Below are positions 11,767 through 24,100 of a stretch of DNA of 64,000 bases, one piece after another; within the stretch, counting starts at the first letter, position 1, and each line of letters begins with the position of its first letter. The stretch covers positions 1,348,501 through 1,412,500 of the forward strand of contig CM067535.1 in the NCBI GenBank assembly GCA_034509925.1, written 5' to 3'. The position numbers were made by a program, and so were the translations under genes. Under the pieces are notes generated by a model. That model had not been told where the DNA came from. It saw only the letters and a list, made by a program, of their open reading frames with translations, and searched no databases. Origin of the DNA: Hirudinaria manillensis. Taxonomy: Eukaryota; Annelida; Clitellata; Hirudinida; Hirudinidae.

Positions 11767-14582
11767 TTCTTCTTCATATAAAGAGTCTTCCTTGACACTT
11801 ACACTTCAATAAAATCCGACTCGAGAACACTTTTTATGGCAGAATCCACTTCATGGAACCTCATCTTGGAAGAATAGTCCATCAAACCTAAGAGCCTGAC
11901 AGACGGACATTTTGACATGGCAATGAGTTAAAAATACAACCACAATAATTTTATTATTATTTTAAAAATTATTATCTCATTATAATTAATAAAATTAATT
12001 AATCAATAGAAATGATTAGCTCGTTATCATCCAAATCGGAACCTCTGGAAAAGTATGCATCCCGTTTCGAGATCTTCCTGCGAGGCCGCGCAGACGAAGT
12101 TGTCCGCGAGCGCCGCGAAGATGTGGAGGAAGGTCGAGAGGTCACGGAGCATGCAGTGCAGCTTCTTGCAGTCGTTCTCCGCCGTGATCACGAATCGTCT
12201 GCTCTGACGGACGGACGGATGCAACTGTCCTTCGCCGCCATTTTGAACGGTCATTATGTAGCCGCCGAGACCAAAGTAAGTCCTGAGAGCTTCTTCGAAC
12301 GGCTGGTTCTGATCGAGTATCGACAATTATCAACTGTGATGTCACCAACAAATCCATGAATTTGTATTTATTTGCAAACATAAATATTCTATTATGTAAT
12401 AATATTTATTGTGTTTTGTTGTAACACTAACAATCCTAACAAATAATAAAGTAGCTATACATTGATGAAGGCAAATATTCAGAAGAAATAATAATTTTCA
12501 ATATTTATTGATTAATACTCCATTATTATTATTTTATTTAATTAATTATTTATTTATTTATTAAATTAATTAATTAGACACCAATGCGAACAAGTCGAAC
12601 GTTGCTAACCAAATAGAGAAGAACTTCGTTGTGGTACAACTTTGCAACCTTCAAAATCACTTCCGTGTTCTCCAGCAAATAATTCTGCCACTCGGTTCTA
12701 AACTGTTGGAAAATAATTAAAGAATTAACTTTACATGGATCTGATTAAAAACAATAAAGGACTAACATCATCTAAACATAACAAACCAACATAATAACAG
12801 CAGAAACAACAGCAATAATAATAAGAATAATAATAATTAGAATAATAATAATAACAATAATAATAATAATAATATCAGGAGATCCAAGTCTTGCATGCTA
12901 ATCGATGTTGCAGTCCCGGATGATAAGAACATCGCGCTCAAAGAAGCTGAAAAAATTAGCAAATACAAAGACCTGGAGATTGAAATCAACCGGATGTGGA
13001 ACGTGAAGTCTAAAGTCGTTCCGGTAATTGTAGGAGCGCTCGGAACGCTAAGGAAAGACTTTACAAAGTATGTAGAGTTGATACCAGGACGACCAAAGAC
13101 TTCGGAGATTCAGAAGATCTCCTTGCTGGGCACTGCCCACATTCTTCGGAAAGTACTTGGATGAATCGCTGAGAGCACTGGTAGTGCTCAGCATTCATTC
13201 ATCACTGGCTATGAGACCGAGAAGAAGCAGGATAATAATAATATGTAACAATAATCGACATATAATTCATTAACCAACAGGTAACCAACATCATCATCAA
13301 GAACATCATCATCCAAGGACTCCAGGTGTGACTGATTGTGCTTGAACTGAATGGATGTTAACACCTTTGCAGCAATTTCTAAGCTGATGTCTTTAAACCT
13401 ATAAACACATGTTGCTAAGATATAAATGATTATTAATAAAATTAAAACATAATAAAAATAAAAATATAATAACTATTAATAAAATAAAGATATAAAAATT
13501 ATTACAATAATTATCAATAAAACAAAAATATAATAACTATTACAATAACTATTATTAAAATAAAAATATAATTATTATTACAATAACTATTATTAAAATA
13601 AAAATATAATTATTACAATAAATATTATTAAAATAAAAATTTAATTATTATTCCAAAGTTTAGTCAGGCAGTCCTAGAAGTCATGGAATTTTCAGGGGCA
13701 ACAAACCTGGACGACGTTTCTGGAAATCTACCTGACTTCTGATTGGCCAGGTATTCAAAGAAATCCATCCACATGGAGAGGCATGAAACATACAAGCTCG
13801 TGTAGGGTTGCTGGAATGGAAATTAAAAATACTAATTAACATATTGGCAAATAAGATTAAAATACTAATTAACATATTAGTAAATAAGATTTACTATTGC
13901 AATCCCATTAATAACTGGTTGGATGCTTATTCAAGTTATAAGACGTAACAAATTATTGGTAAGCATTCAATTCAACGTTTACAAATGTTCCAACAATGCA
14001 GATCGACAAAAGCAACAATTAATAAAAAATAAAAAATAATTTAATTACATTAGAATAGAAGTCAATGCAATTCAATGCAATTCAATGCACTTCAACGCAC
14101 TTCAATGCAATTCAATAGAATTCAATGCAATTCAATGCACTTCAACGCACTTCAATGCAATTCAATAGAATTCAATGCAATTCAATGCACTTCAATGCAA
14201 TTCAATGCACCTCAATGCACCTCAATGCACCTCAATGCACCTCAATGCACTTCAATGCATTTCAATGCAATTCAATGCGCTTCAATGCAACTTAACAAAT
14301 GCAACCAATAAAAGCTTCCTGAAACCTGTTCAAAAGTGAATTTGATGAGAATTTGGAAGAACTCTTGATCTGCTTCGACATCCTTCAGATGGTTCTTGAT
14401 GAACAGATGAAGAAAGTCTACCATTTTAGTCAGGTATCTTCTGCTCAGAATAATAATAATAATAACAATAATAATAACAATAATAATAATAATAATAATA
14501 ACAATAGTATGAACAAGCTAATTTAACTAGATAATTTAAGCATAGTTTGAAATCTTTGTAATTTAAATTGATAATGATAAAC

Positions 14583-14674
<92 letters not shown>

Positions 14675-16750
14675 CATCATCATCATTAGCACTAGTATTA
14701 TTAATGAAATTACCATAGATCTTACCCTTCATTGAGATAAGACCAGATGTTATGATGAGACTCATTGACAAACACCCTGAGCACGTTTCTAATCCTTTCA
14801 TGAGAGTTGGCAACAAAATAAGGAAACATTCTCAAATTGAACAGTTTCGAGCACAGCTTCATGGACAAAACCTCGCAAATGCAACCCAACGCCATTTCTG
14901 CAATTTGGAACCTGCACTGAGAAGGGCAGCAGTGAAGACCCTCGTGCGAGACAAGAAAGGTCGTGGCCAGTTCGACGATCGAGGAGAAGAGCGACTGTAA
15001 GAATGCACTTTCTTCTTCGGTCCTCTGCGGCTCGAACCAATTCAAGAGGCCCACGATGCACTCGAGACCCGATCTGAGGACGTTCGACCACTTCTCTTCC
15101 ACGCAGCACGACCTTCTGCAGGGGACGCCGTTGGTTAAGGAATGGCCGTCTGGTTGCAGGGCATCGATTTTGATTCTCACTTCTCGCAAAACGCCTGACG
15201 ATGGATTTTCACGTGAAACAAAATTATTATCAAATCTTCAAACTCGTGACGATAACAAATATCTTCTAAAGAGTTTATAAATGGAAGGCATACATTGTAG
15301 AATTTTACCAGAAATATAAATTTAAATTAAGAATGCACTCAAGCTTTAGAAGTAAAGTATAAACAACAGAAATTCAGTTAATTTACATGGTATCACATGC
15401 CTGATGTTAATGTTTTTATACTAAACACTTGTATGGCCTTCGCCCAAGTTACTCTCGAGTAACATAATTTTAAATCCCAACACATTACAACCAGTTTCAG
15501 AATGTAACCCTTGACAACAAATGCCACATTGTTGACCTTTTATTATGAACACGTTTCAAACATTTGGCCAAATTAATCTCTAATTAATTTTCTAATCAAT
15601 TAACTTAACCCCTAAAGGATTAGAACATTCTCAAAACACAAAAACAGAAAAAAAGTTTATTTTTAAATTCTTGCACACATCACATTACTAATTCTAACCT
15701 GCAACTTTATTCAGCAAGAGAGGAATGTTTGACTTGAAAACTTCTGTAAGTTGTCTTCTACGTCCTGAGCTTATGTCTTCCTTGGTACTTGAAAATTCTT
15801 CTGATGCCACAACCAAGAAATTGAGACCCAAAAGAACATGGTCTTCATGTGACAGTAACTGAAACAACAAGAATCTTTAAAGTGATCTTTTTTTATTTAG
15901 GATTAAACATTTAAAAATACAAACATGATTGACTTCATCAAGGAAAGATGGATAATTTTGTGGCCAATCAAATCTGGCGATGGTGACGATCAGCTTCATC
16001 ATCTTGTTGCGAATGAAGAAGCTCAGGTCTTTGCCGGACATTAGCATTTGATAGCAGTTTATTCTTATCATTTCTTTATCTCCAGAGCCAAAAGTGATAC
16101 CCTGTCGACTCACTGCAATCTTCAATGTAGCGATATCAGTAACAAATGCCATGGTGCAAAAAGGAATCATTTTAGAAATATAGTTTAAAAAAAGTTAGCA
16201 TGATGAGAAAGAATGAAACCCAGATCATTACCCTAGATCATTACATTCTAACTAAATGTTCAGGATGCAGGATAATGAAAAATTAACTTGAGTTTATAAA
16301 CTTAATTTAACAGCCTTTCTTAATCATCTTCCACAAACACAAAACATTTAAAAACCGCATAGATTTTGTAAAATTGCACCAACCTCAATCACTTTCAAAC
16401 AGAACATCAAAACATGATCGTTTCTTGTGTTAGACATGTAAAAGAGACAACTTTTCCAAGATGCTGGTTGTCCACAAAAGTCAGTTAAAATCTTATCTGT
16501 TGGAAAATTACAAAAAATATACTGCTACTCAAAAAAGTCATATAAGCAAAATGCGGTCAAGCAGAAATTCACCAATTTCTTTTTTCCTTGCATTGTCAGC
16601 TATTGCAGAGTAGAATTCTGTTAGTAATGCTTCTAGATGATTAAGTGATTCTAAATCACATGCCTGTGAAATTGCAATAATATTATATCAGAAATCACTT
16701 CGCAATTCATCCCGGACATAAATAAAAAAAGCTAAAAAGATATATACCAT
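7542..16750 (-). CDS. XPO6: Exportin-6 (importin-beta family nuclear export receptor)
   Basis: Exportin-6 carries profilin-actin out of the nucleus with Ran-GTP. About 23 exons read in phase and follow human XPO6 end to end. The N-terminus is [20 protein letters not shown] and the Ran-side region contains [18 protein letters not shown]. Further diagnostic stretches are [58 protein letters not shown] and the C-terminal [10 protein letters not shown]; stop at 7542-7544. Exons: 16748-16750 (ATG only, plus UTR), 16573-16663, 16384-16496, 15925-16119, 15699-15858, 14726-15194, 14326-14440, ~13733-13811, 13279-13398, 12610-12697, 12043-~12308, 11803-11895, 11525-11678, 11118-11252, 10597-10795, 10340-10495, 10109-10223, 9867-9926, 9440-9551, 8985-9179, 8644-8742, 8181-8408, 7542-7646. 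The exon at 13.7 kb and the 12308 acceptor are the least certain. Confidence 0.94.
8776..8905. repeat. Approximately 54-bp tandem repeat in an XPO6 intron
   Basis: A unit containing CAACCAAATATGTTGATGTA and TGTATTACCTGATACAAC occurs a little over twice. It lies entirely between exons 8644-8742 and 8985-9179. Confidence 0.75.
12875..13242 (+). mobile_element. 3' end of a non-LTR retrotransposon (5'-truncated)
   Basis: The frame (about 12880-13164) matches the C-terminal tail seen in many invertebrate LINE-type polyproteins. Typical pieces are [47 protein letters not shown] and [15 protein letters not shown], then a stop. The 3' UTR continues through GAGAGCACTGGTAGTGCTCA, which contains a GAGCACT/AGTGCTC hairpin, and ends in a short GATAATAATAAT tail near 13242. 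There is no reverse transcriptase or endonuclease domain, so this is a dead 5'-truncated copy. It sits in an XPO6 intron, in the opposite orientation, directly after an AAT microsatellite. That is known family behaviour; the exact clade cannot be named from this fragment. Confidence 0.85.
14064..14300. repeat. 10-bp minisatellite (TTCAATGCAA type) in an XPO6 intron
   Basis: About 24 copies of TTCAATGCAN, with variants TTCAACGCAC, TTCAATAGAA and CTCAATGCAC. The early part also shows a 50-bp higher-order period (five decamers, repeated at least twice). Because 10 is not a multiple of 3, it produces a periodic open frame that is not a gene. Confidence 0.93.
14455..14690. repeat. (AAT)n and (ATT)n tracts in an XPO6 intron
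   Basis: An AAT-type run at about 14449-14505 is followed by a pure ATT run at about 14585-14673, within the intron between exons 14326-14440 and 14726-15194. The opposite orientation of the two tracts would let the intron RNA form a long A-U duplex. Confidence 0.85.
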
Positions 16751-17068
16751 TGTAGCCTTCCAGGAAAAAATAATAAGGAACAAACGTTTATACACACAGG
16801 AAGCGAATATCAGACTAAAACTTAACTTAATTATTGACAAAATTAAAACAAATTACATTAATGCATTATTAAAATTAAATAAATTATAAATAACGTAAAA
16901 CATTTATAAGTAAATATATGTTGATCTGTATATACAATTATTGACGGCAAAACTTTCATAAATAAAATAATTTAAAAAATTATAAAAAGTTTGTTTAAAA
17001 TTTTTTTAAAGCATTTCAACACACCTTCTTAAATAGTTTCCGCAAAGGTGTTTACAACGACGGCAGAA
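16751..17068. promoter_or_regulatory. Probable shared promoter of XPO6 and TRAPPC2
   Basis: Only 318 bp separate the two divergent start codons, so both promoters and both 5' UTRs must lie here. The stretch is AT-rich with no TATA box in a convincing position. It is called a bidirectional promoter only from gene arrangement. Confidence 0.5.
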
Positions 17069-17704
17069 ATGTCTGGCAATTATTACTTTGTTATAGTCGG
17101 TCATAACGATAATCCTATATTCGAAATTGAATTTTTAACACCGACAAAAGCCAACGATCCAAAAGTAATTAATTTTAATTTGTATCTCTTTGATTGCACC
17201 TCTTGGTAAGTTTGCACATTATTTAGAGGGAGGATCACAAACACCTGAACCAGTTTATTGCTCATGCCGCTCTCGATCTAGTAGACGAGCAGTTATGGAC
17301 TACAAACAACATGTACCTCAAAGTGGTTGACAAGTTTAATGAATGGCACGTTTCTGCCTTTGTCACTGCTTCAAGTATGTCTGGCCAACAATTACTGATT
17401 TTAACCATTTTTAAAGCAATGAGAATTTCAATTAATAATAAGATTCTGCCATAGAATTCAGATTTCTTTTGCTACATGATGTAAAAAATGAAGACAGCAT
17501 CAAAAACTTTTTTCAGGATGTTTATGAGATATTCATAAAGGTTTTTTTTTATAATTGTGATCATCTGTGTAAACATAAATCTTAAAATCAATATGATTTT
17601 TCCAGCAATCCATGAATCCCTTTTACAAATTCAACACTCCAATAAAGACACAGGCATTTGAGAAAAAAGTCCAGTTTTATGGAAAAAGACATTTAACTGG
17701 TTAA
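17069..17704 (+). CDS. TRAPPC2: Trafficking protein particle complex subunit 2 (sedlin)
   Basis: A small longin-fold subunit of the TRAPP tethering and Rab-activating complex on ER-to-Golgi carriers. Four exons (17069-17164, 17227-17374, 17455-17540, 17606-17704) join in phase to about 142 residues; the human protein has 140. It begins [20 protein letters not shown] and contains [70 protein letters not shown] and a C-terminus ending GKRHLTG. All of these are signature sedlin positions. The start is the first in-frame ATG and matches the family start exactly. It is divergent from XPO6, and its stop lies only 33 bp from the stop of the next minus-strand gene, so the two 3' UTRs must overlap. 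Confidence 0.97.
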
Positions 17705-17737
17705 ATTAAAAAGTTGTACATGAGTCACTTTCATTTC

Positions 17738-18815
17738 TCAAGACTTTTTGACAAGATTTTCTAGCTAAAATTGAAGATAGAAATAAACAGTCATCTGAAA
17801 TTCGTATTAGTAATTGATTTTTAATCAAATATATGCATAAATGATTTACTTTAATTCTTGTTTGCCTCTGTTTCTCCAATGTTCCTCTAATTTCTCTTCT
17901 TCTCTCATTTACTTCCTTTATTTTCTTCCTTGTAAAAGCATCAGGTTGCATTTTCATTGTTGAAATACATTGTTCTGGAGATATAGTTTGGGTTAAATAA
18001 TAAGTTAAATGATAAACTCTTAGAAATTCATTCAGTCAAGGAAGCAAACCACGGCTTAAAGTGGGATCAAAAAATTGAAAAAATGGCATACCAAGTTGCA
18101 GTATAACTTTTTTTATTAAAAATTGTAATGATATGTAATGCAAGATTATATACACAAGATTAAAATTTTAAAATCAATAAAATGAATTTGTTCTAATATT
18201 TGCAAATATCTAATGTTTATTGTTCAATGTGGATGTGTCAATGTAGCTCTTCATTTGTGACATGAAATAGCTGATGTGCTAGACGTTTGTGCCAAAGCAT
18301 TCAGTAATGGTACACAATTTTGTACACAAACTTAGATAAATTCCAAAATAGAAATTTAAATTGTACATTGCATTTACTTGGACCTTTAATACTAAAGCTG
18401 CTGGAAGGTCGAAGCTCAATTTTTGATCCTATTGGTTTTTCAGTTTTAAACCATTGAGTCATTTATTGCATGTTACAGAAAAAAGAGGAAAGCACTCGTA
18501 ATTTGTAAGATTAATTTAACTGGTTGGTCCATACCTGGTACTGTCAGGGGAGGCAAACGGCTGAGCCCTGAAATAAAAATATCAAATTAGAGAGCCACAA
18601 CTATATCATCACTTGACCGTACTTTTGATTTCATTCCCCTCATCGTCGATGTTTGGGCAGACGATTGGAAGGCGCTGTCTTATTCCATCGGAGTTAAGGT
18701 TCGATTCAAGATGAGGTGAAAGAAATGCCGACTGCCAAAACAGTTTGGCACAATACACATCTTCCTCTTTAGAATTTTCAAAAATCACAGAAACTGTCTC
18801 GGTATCTCGCGCCAT
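17738..18815 (-). CDS. Small protein of unknown function, about 125 residues
   Basis: Four minus-strand exons join in phase: 18623-18815, 18535-18567, 17850-17974, 17738-17764. The product begins MARDTETVSVIFENSKEEDV. The middle contains RQRLPIVCPNIDDEGNEIKR and RLPPLTVPEQ. The C-terminal third is basic and probably a coiled coil (RKKIKEVNERRREIRGTLEK), ending LENLVKKS. All junctions have GT donors and AG acceptors and keep one frame, which argues for a real gene. No signal peptide or membrane segment is visible. I do not recognise the family. It lies tail-to-tail with TRAPPC2 and 462 bp upstream of, and divergent from, EBP2. Confidence 0.65.
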
Positions 18816-19277
18816 GCTTTGCTAAGAACGTTACCATGGATCCCGTCCGTCTTGATTTTAGTACGGATTAAACAGAATTTCTAAGTCATTTTTGTTGTAA
18901 GGTGCGTATTAAATATTTTCCTCCATTAGGTTTTCATATTGTGTCTTCATTTTGAATAAGGCCAATCGGTGTTTCTATCAGGTATCACTTGATCTCAATA
19001 TCATTGTTGTTTTTTTATAACAATTTTTGGCCCAATTGTTTCAATATATATTATATACAGGTCTTCGAAATTTAAATTCCAAGTAAAGACATAAGGCAAT
19101 TTATGAATTTTTGAATCTGAACTTCTAAATAAAAATATTTTTTGTTGTATATTTTTTAGTTACAATTAAATCAATTAATATTTTAAGTTTGTAAGGCCTT
19201 GTCTATGAGCGTTAATGAGATATATTGTGTTTTGAGTTGAACCGAGGCGTGCGGTTTGTCAATATTATACAATCACA
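18816..19277. promoter_or_regulatory. Divergent intergenic region between the small gene and EBP2
   Basis: 462 bp between opposing start codons; AT-rich, no clear TATA box or repeats. It is inferred to hold both promoters from arrangement alone. Confidence 0.4.
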
Positions 19278-20848
19278 ATGGATGAGATTAACTATGATTC
19301 AGATAGAGAAGTTGGTCATGTTATGGATTTTTAGCTTATAGTCTTAATTTGGAATTTGGTTCTTAAAATATAAACTCAACGTCATTAAGCAAGTTTTATC
19401 CGCACAGACCGACGTTTTTTGTTTAATTGCAATTTTTACACTAACCTAGGTGGCTATTTTTTTAGTAGTACTCATAAAAATATAACTATATCGGGAATAT
19501 CTATTATATCTTTGAATATATTAATTTATATCTTCTGTTCCATATTATTCAGTTGCAAGTAGCTTTCAAAAAAGGCCTTTTAAAAAATTTGGTGAGGCAG
19601 ACCGAAAAGGTTATAACAAAGAAGACGAATAACAAAGTAAGTAACTCCTGTCAGCCAATTATTCATGGGTACATATGTTCTTAATATGAACTTATCAAAT
19701 CTTAAAGCAAGGACTTCAGGAGTCATTAGAAAGTTTCAAGAAATCTCTTCCATGGGTTGAAACACTTGATGTTTGCATTGACCCAGTGCCACTTCCAAAC
19801 TGTGTCGACGCATCACTAGCTTCAAATAGTGATAAATCTGGTGAAGAGGATGAAAATCACATGAAGCTTGAAAACTTATTGTAAGAACTTCTAATTCTGT
19901 AATTGCTGTAATTCTAATTTCTTTTTTTTGTGGCACTACTTTTGTAATATGGTAACATTGATTATACTTAACCAAATCACATGCAATCAATTTTGAAACA
20001 TCTTTTCAGCTATCGTCAGGCTCAAGCTGCAGTTTTATTTGGTTTAGAAAAGCTTAAGAAATTGAACATTCCCACGCAAAGACCGAACGATTACTATGCA
20101 GAAATGGCCAAGTCGGATGTTCACATGAAAAAGGTTCGATGCTCGCCATGCTGTCGTTTTTGAGCAATTCTATCTTCTTGAAGTTGCTAGACATGTTTTT
20201 GCATTCAAAATTTAGGTGAAAGAGAAGCTGTTATCTCTCCAAGCAATTAAAGAGAAAGCTGAAAAGGCAAAGAAGGACAGAGAATCAAGAAAATTCAACA
20301 AACTGGTAACATATAATAATAATTATTATTATTATTATCAATTATTGGTTTAATTTAACGATATTGAAAACATATTTTCATTTGCTGTTAAGGCTGCCAA
20401 AGCAGCTAAGAATGCCAAGAAGAAAGATAAGTTAAAGAATAAAGATCAATTGAAGAACATGAAAAAGAAGCTCAACTTTGGTTTGTAAATCATTTACCTT
20501 TGCTTCTGAGTGGAATAATTAGTATGAAAGTCTTACATTGTTTTAAAATTGTTTGATGGTTAAAGGAAAGAATGATGCTGATGCTGATGAGGAAAAGAAA
20601 AAGTTCAAAGGTGGAAGTTCCAAGCCCCAAAAGGATGCACCAAATAGGTGAGTACCACTTATTAAGTATTACTTAATTAATAATACTTAATTATTACTTA
20701 ATTAATAATACTTAATTGAAGCACTGTCAAAACACCCATTCGGAACAAACCTGGCCAAAAGAGGAACTTGAAGAACAAAAAGTATGGCTTTGGAGGACAG
20801 AAGAAAAGATCAAAAATGAATAACAAGGACAGTTTCAATGACATTTAA
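19278..20848 (+). CDS. EBNA1BP2: rRNA-processing protein EBP2 homologue (EBNA1BP2)
   Basis: A nucleolar assembly factor for the large ribosomal subunit, needed for 27S pre-rRNA processing. Eight exons: 19278-19310, 19553-19636, 19708-19880, 20010-20133, 20216-20305, 20393-20480, 20566-20647, 20722-20848. An acidic start (MDEINYDSDRELQVAFKKGL) is followed by SLESFKKSLPWVETLDV, then the family core YRQAQAAVLFGLEKLKKLN and PTQRPNDYYAEMAKSDVHMK. A long Lys-rich helix (EKLLSLQAIKEKAEKAKKDR) leads to a basic tail with NKKYGFGGQKKRSK and DSFNDI. The human tail extends further past this point, so the C-terminus is somewhat short. It converges on IKK, with 341 bp between the stops. Confidence 0.95.
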
Positions 20849-21189
20849 ACTGCTTTTTTCTGACTTGTTTAAAATGGAAAGATTAAAAATTTCTTCAAAC
20901 GTGATTGGTCGAAGCGCCTCAAGCCACTTGTTTTTGAAATGAGGATTTTAATGGAGCTAGTGATATAACTGTTACTAAGCCAGAAAAGCATTTTGGCTGA
21001 TAGGGAGATTAATTCTTTGTTTCAGATTCAATTTTCTGTCCTTTAATTTTTCAACACAAATTGAGTAAAGTATAAAAAAGTAAAAAAATACGAGCAGCAT
21101 AACACTGTCTACAATTGCTATTCTAAAATATTGTTGAGCAAGATTGCATGCATTATTCTGAACACAGTTTGTGGTGTCGTAAGATAGGA

Positions 21190-24100
21190 TCAGTTATTCA
21201 TGAGGCTCAAGTCACTAAGAGTCCTCTCTGACAATAGAACTTTAGCCCTGAAATTGATAAAATAGTTTATTAAATAGTTTAATTATCAAGATAATATTGG
21301 AAATGAAACATTAGTATATAGCCATACTTCTTCACCAAATCCAAGCTTTTGAGATATAGTTGTTGAGTGGATAAGTCTACACTGAGTTCTGGAGAAGTTG
21401 CTAAATTCTGAGATTTCTGAAATTAATTATAAAACATAACTAATAACACGATATTCTATGTAACTTGATTAGTTTTGGTTTGTTAAACGTTGAAATCCTG
21501 GGGAACGTTTCTAGTTCCTTCTCTGCATCTTCATTAGCAACTACTACTATCTATTGACAGTCGGCCAGGATACAAACCCTGTTTGTGATTAATTTCCAAA
21601 CTTCTTGTTGCCTATTGATCTGAGTAATTTTAATATCCAACAAAGTTGATTCCATTCCTTTAATGATTTCCTCGATTGGTGCTTTGAACAAAAGAAGTTC
21701 TTTGCACAAATCCATGATTGCTCTGAAATCAGAAGATTAATTTTATTTTATTTCTTTTCATTGCTTGGTTAGAAAATTGTTCAAGTAATCGGTAAAGTCC
21801 CTAATTTTTTATGATGATATTTCATTCAATTCAGACCTCATGTGTGATCTGCTTTCTCTAGAAAACTGATCAAAGTCTTTTTCAACTGCTGTGAGGCAGT
21901 TTATCAATTCTGAAACTTTATCCGTTTGTTTGACTGAAAGTTACAACAGCAAGATAATTGATAGCAAAATAATTAGAACATAATTTAAAATGATATATTA
22001 TAACCAACCACTGGTATTTCTAAAATATTCCACCATGTCTTGTGCAGTCTGAAAGCTGTTTTGAATAACAATTACTTTTCTGGATATTCTCAAATTATTT
22101 TAAATTTCAAAATCTTATTTAACGTACTGGGATTTTATCTTATCTTCTTTTTCGCACTCCGGAGACAATCTTTTGAGGCATTCAATTATTCTGCATTCGA
22201 TGGCACTGAATTTATCAGCAGACGATTCTCCCATGTCTGCCTGGTGTCATCAAAAGAAAATAAAACGAATAATCGAGACAAATTCTTTAGTAGAATATAG
22301 AAAGTCCAACTGAAAATCTCACCAAATTCTTCCAATGATTTATTTTGTCATTCTGCAACTGCCACCGTTTTGCTGTTCCAATTAACAAAATCGGTTGAGT
22401 TTTAAAAGCTCTCGCTCTTTAATAACTAATTGCATTGCTTGCAACATTCAATAATTACTTCACATATAATAATTACTTTACGTTATTAATTGCCATCACC
22501 ACAACATCATCACAACATCACATGCATATGAACGACCCACTAATGTCAGACATAATTGAAAAGGAAAGTCACAAGAACCTGCATCGGGCCATTGCTTCTT
22601 ACCTTCCTCAACATCAACCTCGAGGCTACAATCATAAAACCAGTCAATTTAAAGACGTACGTAGCTACAAATCCACAACTCTCAATCAAATTTATTGACT
22701 TATTTTATCAAATAATAATGATAATTCCAATATGTAAATGTAATATCAACAAAAGTCATTTAACCTCTGAGAAAATAATTCGACATTTGAATGCACTGAT
22801 GTCGTTACTTTTCTGAGTGTTTGCACTTTGTCTTGAATGCTCGTCCTTTCTCTGATCAAACAGAGTCTGAAAATTTTATGAGAATTTTTTGGTTCTCTAA
22901 ATAAATTTGTTTCAGTGTTGATCAACAAACAAAGAAACAAACTTGATTCCCTCGATGGATTTGAGAATATGCTGGAAAGAGCGATAAAGCGTCCAACAAT
23001 AATGCGTCAGATGCTTGCTTAGCTTCAACTGTTCCTAAAATTTTCAGTATTATTTATTTCAGATATTTCAAAGTTTAAAATGCATAATTGCAAGGTATTA
23101 TTACAGTTAATTCATAGCTGTTCTGTCTGTTAGTCATCAAATATTCCAATTTTGGTCCCCTTGGTTTCTTCCTCTCAGGAATTTCGAGGATCGGAGAGGC
23201 AAGAATAAGATCTATGTCGACTTCTTCCAATTCCTGATCCTGGAAAGGAAATAATTCTTAAAATAATTTTAAACGACTCATTAAATATGCTGTAAAATAA
23301 TACCAACATTAAATATCTCTACTCGCAGTAACATTTTCACCATTTTGTGTTTTTACTCACAAACAACTGCTTTGCAACCACCTCATGCATTTGTGCAGGA
23401 GTGCAGGAAACCAATCATAACCCATAACCATGAGCAATAGGTATGTAAAATTGGTCGATCAATTATTTACAGATATCATCCTCTGAACTAATCCAAACTA
23501 ATTATTCATTTATTCTTAAAAATAAAAATAAACACAAGGACCAACCAAGTCGTAGTCCACCAAGGTACAATATTTGGTCAAAGAAGAGTCTTTCTCAGCC
23601 ACGATTCCGGTCGTGGTCATGAATATGAATTGGTCGCACTGATTAATATTCGAAAAACTTAGGCGCAAAGCAGACGAGAGGTGGGCGACGGATTTGAGAC
23701 TGTCGTTGTCAATGACGTCAAAAAAATATGACTCGTTCACGAAAGGATCATAAACGTGGAGGGGCTGAAAAATTTAGAGGTTAATTATTAAATTAAATTC
23801 ATTCATATTAATTCATTCAAATTATTAATAAATTATTCAGTGTTTCCAAATCATACATTATCATACATTACAACTGAGCAACAACAGATGCATGTTTAAT
23901 TTGTCAGATTTAATTGATAAGATGCAACTTATTGTGATCTTTGGGTCGTTTGATCTATACTATACATACTATTGCGTAATATATCATAAATTATTATAAT
24001 ATTATCATAATATATCTTTTGCATAATGAAGTATTTAAGAAACCAATTTATACAACTTTACTTATGCTATAAGGGAGTGTAAAAGTATGTCTTTAAATAA

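Noticed and set aside
14075..14311. 78-residue periodic frame (MQFNALQ type)
   Set aside because: Produced by the 10-bp minisatellite, which lies within an XPO6 intron on the other strand.
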